Shown here: one piece after another, positions 1-8,161 of the stretch
Numbering within the stretch: position 1 is the first letter of the stretch
Layout of the letters: each line of letters opens with the position of its first letter
The notes under the pieces: generated by a model
What the model was told of the DNA's origin: nothing
Databases searched by the model: none
Seen by the model: the letters and a program-made list of their open reading frames with translations, nothing else
From: Heterotrichella gracilis
Taxonomy: Eukaryota > Sar > Xanthophyceae > Tribonematales > Xanthonemataceae
Assembly: GCA_032358255.1 (NCBI GenBank)
Contig: JAULBX010011099.1
Coordinates: forward strand, 310,001-374,000
Direction of reading: 5' to 3'
DNA: 64,000 bases
Made by a program: the position numbers and the translations under genes

Positions 1-576
1 TTTTTATTAAATAACATTCATTATGGTCCAAGCAATGTGGATCTTTTAGACAGTTCTTACATCAATGTGTTTTATAGAAAAACGCCAATTGAACGTCGCG
101 TGACCGAAAGTCAGCTCGGAACCTTTGGTGTTTCTAAAATTGAACCTGAGTTCATAATCCCGCCCAATGAAATAAAAACCTTTCACACACAAACAACTAT
201 AGCCTCGGATATTTCTATGCTTTCTGTTAATCCACACATGCATTTGATTGGAAAAACATTTTGGGCATTCGCTTTGAAACCAAATGGAGATACCATTCCA
301 TTGATCAGAATTAATAAATGGGATTTTAGGTGGCAGTATTATTACACCTTCAAACATCCTGTGAAATTAGAGAAGGGCAGCAGCATTCATGTATACGGAA
401 GCTTTGATAATACCAATCAAAATCCGAATAATCCCTTTCATCCGCCACAAAGCATCACCCAAGGCAATGGAGTAGAGAGCATGAAAACATCCGAAGAAAT
501 GTTTCAGTTTATTTTTACGTTTATGGGGTATAAGGAAGGGGATGAGAAGATTGATTTGGAGCGGCGGTCACCCTGA
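1..576 (+). CDS. Copper type II monooxygenase-like protein, C-terminal part (5' end outside window)
   Basis: The reading frame is open from base 1, so the start lies upstream; the GTG at 37 is internal. The 191 visible residues resemble the C-terminal copper domain of PHM/DBM-type ascorbate-dependent monooxygenases. An NPHMHL motif (about residues 77-82) has the H-x-H arrangement of the CuM site, a later EEMF (about residue 165) fits the position of its Met ligand, and the NNIHYGPS stretch near the edge fits the preceding His-containing strand. In Bacteroidota this domain usually ends larger secreted proteins, often with cytochrome c-like parts, but nothing of that can be seen here. The frame ends inside a dispersed repeat that supplies its last residues (RRSP). 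The family call is from motifs only; the substrate is unknown. Confidence 0.65.
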   Translation, partial: FLLNNIHYGPSNVDLLDSSYINVFYRKTPIERRVTESQLGTFGVSKIEPEFIIPPNEIKTFHTQTTIASDISMLSVNPHMHLIGKTFWAFALKPNGDTIPLIRINKWDFRWQYYYTFKHPVKLEKGSSIHVYGSFDNTNQNPNNPFHPPQSITQGNGVESMKTSEEMFQFIFTFMGYKEGDEKIDLERRSP

Positions 577-660
577 ACTTGTTTCAGGGTCTGGTGAAGG
601 TCTTTCGTTGAGATGCTGAAACGATCCCGATAATTATCGGGACAGCATGACTTTTCGTTC
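567..660 (+). repeat. Dispersed composite inverted repeat, copy 1
   Basis: This element begins GTCACCCTGAACTTGTTTCAG and ends GACAGCATGAC. Its left half is a palindromic CCCTGAA..TTCAGGG unit. Its right half is an AGATGCTGAAA unit with a smaller palindrome (GATCCCGATAATTATCGGGA) nested in it. It overlaps the 3' end of the copper monooxygenase-like gene. Copies lie at 1408-1499 (same orientation) and 39856-39929 (inverted, without the nested palindrome). Confidence 0.85.
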
Positions 661-668
661 TGTAAGGG

Positions 669-1307
669 TTAATTAGAAACAATCAATTTTTTGATCGAGT
701 TCTTATTTGATAAAGTTGCCACCTTAACAATATAAATCCCTTGCGGGTATTGGCTTAAAGGGATTGTAAGTGTATTGGCATCTGTTTCTATAAATTCAAT
801 TAATTCTGAGTTTAAATTATATATCGCAACGCTTTTTAAATTTTCTTCAGCAGCGTTTATTGTGACACTTTCTTTTGAAGGGTTGGGGAATAAGTTGAGC
901 CATTGGTTTGTGTTGATGTATTCGTTTATGCCGACGTGTAATTGTTTATTTGCTATTATAATAGTGCCATCCAAAGATCCTCCAGATGAGAACAAGTTTA
1001 TTCTAATTTTGTATTTTCCGGGTTTTGCAAGCAGTTTTACGTAATCAGGCCAATATAATGGGTCAGAAATGAGACTATCATTATACCATACTTTTTCAAC
1101 CACATCAATACAACCACAAGAATAACCTCTAACCATAAAGCTGTCTAAAGGGTCAAGCTCCAATGTTAAAATGGGGGAATTATAGTATAAGGTATGAATT
1201 AGAAACCCAGAAGCATTACTTACCTTTATTTGCCCACAACAACCAGCATTTATTTTTAAGAATGAAAAGAAAAACAATGCAAATACATAAATTTTTAACT
1301 TTTTCAT
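669..1307 (-). CDS. Secreted T9SS cargo protein, small, unknown function
   Basis: A 212-residue protein with an N-terminal signal peptide (MKKLKIYVFALFFFSFLKINA) followed by a short Cys-rich start (GCCGQI) and a central region rich in beta strands. The last ~75 residues form a type A T9SS sorting domain: NLFPNPSKESVTI opens it, a YPQGIYIVKV strand follows and KKLIVSN closes it. It should therefore be exported by Sec, crossed through the T9SS and attached or released at the surface. I do not recognise the middle domain. A decayed copy of its 5' end and upstream DNA lies at 3010-3170. Function is unknown. Confidence 0.8.
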   Translation of the reverse strand: MKKLKIYVFALFFFSFLKINAGCCGQIKVSNASGFLIHTLYYNSPILTLELDPLDSFMVRGYSCGCIDVVEKVWYNDSLISDPLYWPDYVKLLAKPGKYKIRINLFSSGGSLDGTIIIANKQLHVGINEYINTNQWLNLFPNPSKESVTINAAEENLKSVAIYNLNSELIEFIETDANTLTIPLSQYPQGIYIVKVATLSNKNSIKKLIVSN

Positions 1308-1404
1308 ATTTGAATAACGTTCGAGAAGGATTTATATTGTTTGGGTTTTTAGGCATACAGCATTAGGCACACTTTTCATCCTCCCAGAGAGGGGCTTGGG
1401 GTAA
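1245..1404 (+). repeat. Duplicated segment, intact copy (5' end and upstream region of the 669-1307 gene)
   Basis: This stretch covers the first ~60 bases of the minus-strand T9SS gene and its upstream DNA. It aligns over about 160 bp with 3010-3170. Shared landmarks in the same order are AATAACGTT, TTGTTTGGG.TTTTAGGCA, ACAGCATTAGGCACACTTTTC and a C-rich/G-rich tail (CTCCCAGAGAGGGGCTTGGGG here). No open frame of its own spans it on the plus strand. Confidence 0.75.
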
Positions 1405-1407
1405 TCA

Positions 1408-1499
1408 GTCACCCTGAACTTGTTTCAGGGTCTAACTTGGGTTTTGATTTAGATGCTGAAATGATCCCGATCGATATCGGGACAGCATGACTTTTCGTT
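1408..1499 (+). repeat. Dispersed composite inverted repeat, copy 2
   Basis: The same element as at 567-660, in the same orientation. The two outer units are almost identical in both; the spacer between them differs, and the nested palindrome reads GATCCCGATCGATATCGGGA. It sits between two T9SS cargo genes and ends just at the stop of the second one. Confidence 0.85.
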
Positions 1500-1502
1500 T
1501 TT

Positions 1503-2828
1503 TTAATGAAATTGCGAAGAGTAAATTATTTTTCCATATGAAACTACGCCCTGTTGGTTTAGCGCCCTAATAATGTATAAACCTTCGCAAGCACCTAATA
1601 GTTTAAGATCGATCCAAATTTCTTGTTCCGGAGAGACGTTTTGGCTGTAAATACTGCTCCCTGTCATGTCGGTTATTTCAACATAACGAATTTTTTTATT
1701 ATCTATTTGGAAGGAGGAGTTTGTCGGGTTTGGCTTCATTTGCAAAGGTTCGGATGCCATCGTGTATTCTGAAAATCCTACAGCGGTTTCCAAACTTGAT
1801 AACACAACTCTTCTTTCCTGATTTGTGAAATAATTCTCTCTTACAATTACGCCAATTCCATTCGCGCCGTAACGAATAAGATCAACTGTCTCGGGGAGCT
1901 GAAAATTTACAGGAAAGGCATTTGGAAGTATTGTGTCATTCACAAAAGAATAGGTTTGCAATTTATAATATTTTATAGAAAGTGAATTTTGAGCGGAACA
2001 AAAATAAATCATATTGGTTTTAATATCAGCTTCAACCGCATTATAGTTAAAAGAGCCGCCAATGCCTAATTGACAAGTGCCAACAATTGTTGGAGGCGAC
2101 GTAAAGGGGTCTAAAACTTTACCTGAACTAGCATATATTAGGCGATCGTGATATTCTATATTTCTACCCATCGGCAGATTTGGAGTAGTGCTAATTAAAG
2201 TAACGCCACTAATACTATCAATAGTCATTTTTCTTACTCCCGATTCTGTTGATTCTGTATTAAATCCGACGACAAAATTGCTATCGTTTGCTGATTCAAT
2301 GGCATTACTACCTGTATGCCCCGGAGTTTCTCCCGGAAGCTTAATGCCTTTATAGTAGGCAGCTACTCCTGCATGTATAGGTGAAGATGCTGTGTTTTTT
2401 CTTGCGACCACAATGAGATCCGGACTTTGCTTAACTGTTGCTATATCCTGTGCAAACAATGCGCCAAGACTGTTAGTTCCAATGGAGACAGTTCTGTCAA
2501 CCACAAAACTGTCTAAAGAAACACGTTTTACAAAAGATGCTCCATCAAATGCTATATATAAATAATTAGTGTCTTTAGTTAAGGCCAATTCGGTAGGCTC
2601 ACTTCCAACATAAATGCTTTTTTCAATTGCGCCAGTTAAGGGGTTAAGTTTAACAAGCGAGTTGCCATGAGTAACGTCTAGGCCGTTTATTGAGGCGTAT
2701 ATTTTGTTTCTTTTACTATCGAATTGAAGCTTATTTGCCTTAATATTGATAGAAATAACATTTTGACCATTAACTGAAAAGAATAAAAAGGTCAGGAGAA
2801 GAATTAAAATGGGATTTTTCATTTTCAA
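1503..2828 (-). CDS. Secreted beta-propeller-like T9SS cargo protein
   Basis: A 441-residue protein with a signal peptide (MKMKNPILILLLTFLFFSVNGQ). The body reads like a YVTN/surface-layer type propeller: repeated blades of the kind KLNPLTGAIEKSIYVGSEP, LALTKDTNYLYIAFDG and VKRVSLDSFVVDRTVSIG. The last ~80 residues are a type A sorting domain (QMKPNPTNSSFQID ... YIIRALNQQGVVSYGKIIYS). It is therefore likely a surface or secreted propeller. No catalytic motif is visible, and binding partners are unknown. It lies on the same strand as the 669-1307 gene, and the two are separated by a composite repeat. Confidence 0.8.
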   Translation of the reverse strand: MKMKNPILILLLTFLFFSVNGQNVISINIKANKLQFDSKRNKIYASINGLDVTHGNSLVKLNPLTGAIEKSIYVGSEPTELALTKDTNYLYIAFDGASFVKRVSLDSFVVDRTVSIGTNSLGALFAQDIATVKQSPDLIVVARKNTASSPIHAGVAAYYKGIKLPGETPGHTGSNAIESANDSNFVVGFNTESTESGVRKMTIDSISGVTLISTTPNLPMGRNIEYHDRLIYASSGKVLDPFTSPPTIVGTCQLGIGGSFNYNAVEADIKTNMIYFCSAQNSLSIKYYKLQTYSFVNDTILPNAFPVNFQLPETVDLIRYGANGIGVIVRENYFTNQERRVVLSSLETAVGFSEYTMASEPLQMKPNPTNSSFQIDNKKIRYVEITDMTGSSIYSQNVSPEQEIWIDLKLLGACEGLYIIRALNQQGVVSYGKIIYSSQFH

Positions 2829-3009
2829 ATTTATGAATAAAGCTCAAATAAAATATAAATTGCGAATAATTTTTTAGTTTATTGCAAGTGGATTGAACTC
2901 TTGTTTTATTCGAATTTTCAAGATCGGGAATCAAACGGTCTTATTCTAAACAGTTAATTTTTAAACACCGATTTATTAGATAATGCAGCTATTTTAGTTC
3001 CTTCAACAC

Positions 3010-3170
3010 CTCGCATTAATTTTTAAGAAGTAAAAGAAAAATAATGGGAGAAAATAAATCTTTAGCTTATTTATAAGACAATAACGTTGAAGAAGAAATT
3101 ATCTTGTTTGGGCTTTTAGGCACACAGCATTAGGCACACTTTTCCCCCTCTCAGAGGGGGGTTGGGGGGA
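3010..3170 (+). repeat. Decayed duplicate of the 1245-1404 segment, in a 346-bp gene-free stretch
   Basis: Between the propeller gene and the DUF559 gene (2829-3174) there is no convincing gene. The right part aligns with 1245-1404: both contain TTTTTAAGAA, an AAAAGAAAAA.AATG block, AATAACGTT, TTGTTTGGG and CAGCATTAGGCACACTTTTC, followed by a C-run/G-run tail. The part equivalent to the start of the T9SS gene has lost its reading frame. 2829-3009 shows nothing I can name. Confidence 0.7.
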
Positions 3171-3174
3171 GGCG

Positions 3175-3549
3175 CTAAGCCCCTTTTGTTAACTCCTCAA
3201 TTGTTTCGCGAATAGCGCGTCTAACACTTACCATAGAATTCAACACCTCTTCATTTTTAAAACGAATTACTTTAAATCCTGCTTCTTCTAAAGCTGTTTG
3301 TCTAATAATGTCCTTTGCAGCAACATCTTCTAACAAATGGATGTTACCATCCACCTCAATAATTAATTTAAGTTCTTTGCACATAAAATCGGCAATGTAA
3401 TTTAAAACAGGCCTTTGTCTGTTGAAGGTGTAACCCGTTAGTTTAGCTTTGAGTGCATATTTCCATAAGCAGGCTTCTGCCATCGTCATTTGTTTGCGGT
3501 TTTTACGCGCAAATTCGCGAAGGTTTTTGTTGTAGAAATTGTAGTTCAT
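3175..3549 (-). CDS. DUF559 family protein (Vsr/restriction-endonuclease-like fold)
   Basis: A 124-residue protein matching the DUF559 pattern along its whole length: MTMAEACLWKYALKAK, then FNRQRPVLNYIADFMC, then LKLIIEVDGNIH, then D..RQTALEEAGFKVIRFKNEEVL. The DF...IEVDG residues correspond to the PD-(D/E)XK-like core shared with Vsr endonucleases, so a nuclease role is often proposed, but the biological function is not established. The length is normal for the family. It stands alone; there is no methylase next to it. Such genes are patchily distributed in Bacteroidota and probably move horizontally. Confidence 0.85.
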   Translation of the reverse strand: MNYNFYNKNLREFARKNRKQMTMAEACLWKYALKAKLTGYTFNRQRPVLNYIADFMCKELKLIIEVDGNIHLLEDVAAKDIIRQTALEEAGFKVIRFKNEEVLNSMVSVRRAIRETIEELTKGA

Positions 3550-3604
3550 TTGGGTAATGATTTCTAGTCAAATGTAATAATAATTTTTGGTCGGTTCCGT
3601 CCCC

Positions 3605-3634
3605 CGTCCTGAGGACGCCCCCTCGGGGAGGGGG
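3605..3634. repeat. Short GC-rich palindromes
   Basis: CGTCCTGAGGACG (3605-3617) is directly followed by a C5/G4/G5 run (3618-3634). This GC-rich patch stands out in an AT-rich intergenic region, between the divergent DUF559 start and the hrpB 3' end. Its form (GC arms with a 3-nt loop) recalls the palindrome array at 28392-28840. It could also serve as part of the hrpB 3' region. Confidence 0.45.
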
Positions 3635-3639
3635 ATGCC

Positions 3640-6129
3640 TCACGACTTCTTCGTACTCCTCCCCTTCGCCACCGCAGGCGCCGTCCAGGGATCATCGGGC
3701 CAGGAATGTTTTGGATATCGTCTTTGCAATTCTTTTTTTACTTCAAAATATAAATTGTTCCAAAAACTATTGAGATCAGAAGTGACTTGTACCGGTTTGT
3801 ATCCCGGCGACAACAAGTGCATCACCACAGAAGTTTTACCATTATTTAATTTAGGCGTGTCGGCTAAACCAAACACTTCCTGCAATCTCACCGAAAGAAC
3901 CGGTGTTGCGCCGTTCGGGAAATACTGAATACTTATTTTAGAGCCACTCGGGACATCTATTTTTGCAGGAGCTAATGCATGTAAACGTTGTTGATTGTCC
4001 CATGTTAAAGAATGAAACAAAGCTTCAGCTAAATTTATTTTTTTAAGATCCTCCGGTTTTTTCACCTCTTTTAAATAGGGCCCTAACCAGTCTTTGTTTG
4101 TTGAAAGGAGATTAGTTGTGCTTGCATCCGGCCAATCTTCATCAGGGTTCCAGGCACCTAGACTTAAAATTCGGTTTTGTAACTGAACCATACTTTCATC
4201 AAAATCCAACAAATTTTCTCCTTCTTGTTTGAGGGCATTTGAAATGGCAAAGATTCGTTGTTCTTCCGTAATTGTTTTTAAAGGTTTTGATTGTAAAACA
4301 ATATTTCCAATACGTAAATCTTTTGTCGCAATTAAACCTCCTTTGCGGGTATCCCAGGTAATGACATCTTGTTCTTTTACTAATGAAATTAAATCCTTGG
4401 GATTTAAAGGTGCAGCTAAAAATATTTTTCCTAAACCGTCTCGTAGGTCCATATGCGCCACCGCCAACCAGGGCTCATGCCCCAGATCGTCTTTATGTCC
4501 GGCTGCTGCAATTTTACCATTCGCCAATTGAAATTGGGCATTGTTGCCCGGACGAGCAGAAGCAATGCGTTCAGGATAAGCGAAGGCCAATAACAAACCC
4601 GTTTCAAACACATCCACAGCACCATTATTCACCGGCAGATCCAACATCTTTCGGTAAGAAGCCGCTACTTTTTCGATGCGTGTAAAACGATTGCCTAAAC
4701 TGTTATTCGCTCTTGCTCGGCGTAAAGCCTCTATGCGTAAATTAATATCAATGCCTGAATCTCTTGGCAAAGGATCACGCTCTTCTAACACAGCTGCTAT
4801 ATCCGTGGCCAATTGTTTATCCACTGTTTCTTTCGCTAAGAGCAACATATGCGCAATGCGTGGATGACAAGCAAGTTTATGCAACTGTTTTCCATGCGCC
4901 GTAATTTTATTATTCTCTAAGGCATTGATCTGATGAAGCGTCTCTGTTGCCTGAGCCAATGCGGCTTTAGGCGGAGGTGTTAACCAGGTCAATTTTTGAA
5001 TATCATGAACGCCCCATTGGGCCATATCTAAAACAAGGTCACACAGATCGGCTTCCATTATTTCCGGAATCCGATGTTCTTGCATGCGGGAATGTGTGGC
5101 GGCGGTCCACATACGGTAACAGGTACCACTGCTTAAGCGACCGGCTCTGCCTGCGCGTTGATCTGCCGAATCTTTTGAAATGCGAATGGTTTCTAAACGC
5201 GATAAACCCGATTTAGGATCAAAGCGGGATGTCCGTCCAAATCCACAATCCACTACTATTTTAATGCCTTCAATGGTTAAACTGGTTTCTGCAATAGAAG
5301 TCGCTAAAACTATTTTTCGTTTCCCGAATTTATTCGGCATAATGGCCAGAAACTGTTCCTGTGGAGGCAGTTGGCCATATAAGGGATGAATAGAAAATTC
5401 AGACCCACGTTCTCTTAAGAACCCTTCACACTTTTTTATTTCCCCTTCTCCCGGTAAAAACACCAGCGCATCGCCTTCTTTTTCTGACATGGCTTTCATA
5501 ACGGTTCGCGCAGTAAGCTCGGGCAAAAGGGTTTCGTCGGCATCAGACGTATAAATAACTTCAACCGGATATTGTTTCCCTTCGCTCACAACTACGGGTG
5601 CATTCAAAAGCGAACTTAATTGAGGCATGTTGAGGGTGGCAGACATGATTAGAATGCGTAAATCAGGACGTAAAACTTGTTGCGCATCCCGACAAAGTGC
5701 CAGAGCCAGATCGGCATTTAAATTGCGTTCGTGAAATTCATCAAAGATAACCAGACCCACATTTTCAAGCGCATTATCCTCTTGCAACATACGCGTGAGA
5801 ATACCTTCTGTTACTACTTCTAAGCGTGTTTTAGCGCTGATGCGACTTTCAAAACGAATGCGGTAACCAATAGTTTGTCCGATCTCATCTTCTAACAAGG
5901 AAGCCATGCGCAAGGCAATGCTCTTAGTAGCCAAACGACGCGGCTCCAGCATAATGATCTTTTTACCAGCCAGCCAGATTTCATCCATCAAAGCCAAAGG
6001 AAGGAGAGTGCTTTTACCGGCTCCCGGAGGCGCATTCACAATAAGGGTATTGTTAGTGGCCAGTCGTTCTTTTACCTCAGAAATGATTTCGGTAACGGGG
6101 AGATTTATTTTAAAAGGATCGAAAGTCAA
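3640..6129 (-). CDS. hrpB: ATP-dependent helicase HrpB
   Basis: An 829-residue DEAH-type RNA helicase of the HrpB family. Walker A is APPGAGKST (residues 33-41), motif II is DEFH (130-133), motif III is SAT (163-165), and a second RecA domain carries the ATSIAETSLTIEGIKIVVDCG and QRAGRAGRLSSG motifs. The HrpB-specific C-terminal domain ends with the typical YPKHSWPDDPW signature (about residues 806-816). The start is a TTG (complement of 6127-6129); no ATG occurs before Walker A, and the resulting N-terminus (LPVTEIISEVKERL) fits the family. Its cellular role in most bacteria is poorly defined. It is the only gene on this strand here and is divergent from lepA. Confidence 0.93.
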   Translation of the reverse strand: MTFDPFKINLPVTEIISEVKERLATNNTLIVNAPPGAGKSTLLPLALMDEIWLAGKKIIMLEPRRLATKSIALRMASLLEDEIGQTIGYRIRFESRISAKTRLEVVTEGILTRMLQEDNALENVGLVIFDEFHERNLNADLALALCRDAQQVLRPDLRILIMSATLNMPQLSSLLNAPVVVSEGKQYPVEVIYTSDADETLLPELTARTVMKAMSEKEGDALVFLPGEGEIKKCEGFLRERGSEFSIHPLYGQLPPQEQFLAIMPNKFGKRKIVLATSIAETSLTIEGIKIVVDCGFGRTSRFDPKSGLSRLETIRISKDSADQRAGRAGRLSSGTCYRMWTAATHSRMQEHRIPEIMEADLCDLVLDMAQWGVHDIQKLTWLTPPPKAALAQATETLHQINALENNKITAHGKQLHKLACHPRIAHMLLLAKETVDKQLATDIAAVLEERDPLPRDSGIDINLRIEALRRARANNSLGNRFTRIEKVAASYRKMLDLPVNNGAVDVFETGLLLAFAYPERIASARPGNNAQFQLANGKIAAAGHKDDLGHEPWLAVAHMDLRDGLGKIFLAAPLNPKDLISLVKEQDVITWDTRKGGLIATKDLRIGNIVLQSKPLKTITEEQRIFAISNALKQEGENLLDFDESMVQLQNRILSLGAWNPDEDWPDASTTNLLSTNKDWLGPYLKEVKKPEDLKKINLAEALFHSLTWDNQQRLHALAPAKIDVPSGSKISIQYFPNGATPVLSVRLQEVFGLADTPKLNNGKTSVVMHLLSPGYKPVQVTSDLNSFWNNLYFEVKKELQRRYPKHSWPDDPWTAPAVAKGRSTKKS

Positions 6130-6221
6130 GTTTGAGACAATTAATTGAAATTAGATTGCAAAAATAACACCAATTAACCGAATATTCGTTTTACTAAGCC
6201 CTTTCATTTCCAGCAATTTAG

Positions 6222-6229
6222 TATATTTG
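6222..6229 (+). promoter_or_regulatory. Putative -7 promoter element (TATATTTG) for lepA
   Basis: TATATTTG matches the Bacteroidota -7 consensus TAnnTTTG. No clear TTG sits at the usual -33 distance. Transcription from here would give a leader of about 105 nt that contains the inverted repeat at 6243-6325. Confidence 0.45.
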
Positions 6230-6242
6230 TGACCCTTTTAGA

Positions 6243-6325
6243 AAACCACTAAGACACTAAGGACACAAAGAACCACTAAGCGTATTTTCTTAGTGAACCT
6301 AAGTGGTCTGAGTGCCTTAGTGGTT
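6243..6325. repeat. Inverted repeat of the CCACTAAG type in the lepA leader
   Basis: The left arm starts AACCACTAAGACACTAAGGAC and the right arm is GTGGTCTGAGTGCCTTAGTGGTT, an imperfect inverted match. An inner AACCACTAAG (6270-6279) also pairs with CTTAGTG (6289-6295). The whole can fold as a long hairpin on either strand. It is internally repetitive (CACTAAG), which suggests a dispersed genomic repeat rather than a regulator specific to lepA. Confidence 0.7.
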
Positions 6326-6341
6326 AAAGAGACAGATAGAA

Positions 6342-8132
6342 ATGAAGAACATACGTAACTTTTGTATTATTGCGCATATCGACCACGGTAAAAGCACCCT
6401 GGCCGACCGATTATTAGAATTCACCAAAACCATTTCTTCCCGCGAAATGCAGGCTCAGGTGTTGGATGACATGGATCTTGAAAAAGAACGTGGCATCACC
6501 ATTAAGAGCCACGCCATTCAAATGGATTATACTTACAAAGGGGAACAATACGTATTAAATTTAATTGACACTCCCGGTCACGTCGATTTTTCGTATGAGG
6601 TATCCCGCTCTATTGCTGCTTGTGAAGGCGCTTTGTTGATCGTGGATGCTGCACAGGGAATTCAGGCACAAACCATTTCCAATTTATATTTAGCCTTAGA
6701 ACACGATCTTACCATCATTCCAATTTTAAATAAAATGGACCTGCCAAGCGCAGAGCCGGAAATGGTAACCGATCAAATTGTGGACCTCATTGGTTGTGAG
6801 CGGGATGAAGTGATTCCCGCCAGCGGTAAAACCGGCATGGGCATTGAAGAAATTTTAGCAGCCATCATTGAACGCATTCATTGTCCGGTAGGAGACCCTG
6901 AAGCTCCTTTACAATGTTTGATCTTTGACTCGGTGTTTAACTCTTTCAGAGGAATCATCGCCTATTTTAAGATCATTAACGGCACCATTAAAAAAGGTGA
7001 AAAAGTAAAATTCGTCAACACCGGCGCATTCTATAATGCCGACGAGGTGGGCGTTTTAAAATTAAAACCAGAGCCACGGAATCAACTCAGCACAGGTGAT
7101 GTAGGCTATATCATCTCTGGAATTAAAAGTGCCAAAGAAGTAAAAGTAGGAGATACCATCACGCATTTTGATCGTCCTTGTGAAGAAGGCATTCATGGTT
7201 TTGAAGAGGTAAAACCCATGGTATTCGCCGGAATTTATCCGGTAGATACCGAAGATTTTGAAGAGCTGCGTTACAGTATGGAAAAACTCCAACTCAACGA
7301 TGCTTCATTAACCTGGGAGCCTGAGTCTTCTTTAGCTTTAGGATTCGGATTCCGTTGCGGTTTCTTAGGTATGCTGCACATGGAAATTGTGCAAGAACGT
7401 TTAGAGCGTGAGTTTAACATGACGGTGATCACAACGGTTCCCAACGTGTCGTACATTGCCTACCAAACAAATGGTGAAGTGGTTACTGTAAACAATCCAA
7501 GCGATCTGCCTGATCCGGGACGCATTGACCGCATTGAAGAGCCCTATATCAAAGCAAACATTATTACGAAGTCTGATTATATTGGTCCGGTAATGAGTTT
7601 ATGTATTGAAAAACGCGGACAAATAGTCACTCAAAATTATTTAACCGCCGACCGCGTAGAATTAGTGTTTGAAATGCCTTTAGGAGAAGTGGTATTTGAT
7701 TTCTTCGATCGATTAAAATCTATTTCCAAAGGATACGCTTCGTTTGATTATCATCCTATTGGTATGCGCGATTCTGATCTGGTAAAATTAGACATTTTAT
7801 TAAAGGGCGAACCGGTAGATGCTTTGTCGTGTTTGATACACAGAAGCAATGCCTATGATTTTGGAAAAAAGATCTGCGAAAAATTAAAAGAACTCATCCC
7901 GAAACAACAATTCGAAATTCCTATTCAAGCTGCTATTGGCGCTAAAATTATTTCCCGCGAAACCATTAGCGCCATTCGTAAAGATGTTACTGCTAAGTGC
8001 TATGGTGGAGACATTAGCCGTAAACGTAAATTACTCGAAAAACAAAAAGAAGGTAAAAAACGCATGAAGCAAGTAGGAAATGTTGAAATCCCACAAAGCG
8101 CATTTATGGCGGTGTTGAAGTTGAACGACTAA
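6342..8132 (+). CDS. lepA: Elongation factor 4 (LepA), GTPase
   Basis: A 596-residue translational GTPase of full family length. G1 is AHIDHGKS (residues 11-18), G3 is DTPGH (76-80), G4 is NKMD (130-133). The C-terminal domain carries the LepA-specific [16 protein letters not shown] block near the end, which separates it from EF-G. It binds the ribosome and can back-translocate or rescue stalled complexes. The start ATG follows the leader inverted repeat. Divergent from hrpB; the next gene begins about 30 bp downstream on the same strand, so partial cotranscription is possible. Confidence 0.97.
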   Translation: MKNIRNFCIIAHIDHGKSTLADRLLEFTKTISSREMQAQVLDDMDLEKERGITIKSHAIQMDYTYKGEQYVLNLIDTPGHVDFSYEVSRSIAACEGALLIVDAAQGIQAQTISNLYLALEHDLTIIPILNKMDLPSAEPEMVTDQIVDLIGCERDEVIPASGKTGMGIEEILAAIIERIHCPVGDPEAPLQCLIFDSVFNSFRGIIAYFKIINGTIKKGEKVKFVNTGAFYNADEVGVLKLKPEPRNQLSTGDVGYIISGIKSAKEVKVGDTITHFDRPCEEGIHGFEEVKPMVFAGIYPVDTEDFEELRYSMEKLQLNDASLTWEPESSLALGFGFRCGFLGMLHMEIVQERLEREFNMTVITTVPNVSYIAYQTNGEVVTVNNPSDLPDPGRIDRIEEPYIKANIITKSDYIGPVMSLCIEKRGQIVTQNYLTADRVELVFEMPLGEVVFDFFDRLKSISKGYASFDYHPIGMRDSDLVKLDILLKGEPVDALSCLIHRSNAYDFGKKICEKLKELIPKQQFEIPIQAAIGAKIISRETISAIRKDVTAKCYGGDISRKRKLLEKQKEGKKRMKQVGNVEIPQSAFMAVLKLND

Positions 8133-8161
8133 CGAATCATTAACCTTTCTGTTTTGTGAAA

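Noticed and set aside
3587-3928. 113-codon plus-strand frame opposite the hrpB 3' end
   Set aside because: It is the shadow of hrpB, whose C-terminal signature is clear, plus a GC-rich palindromic patch.
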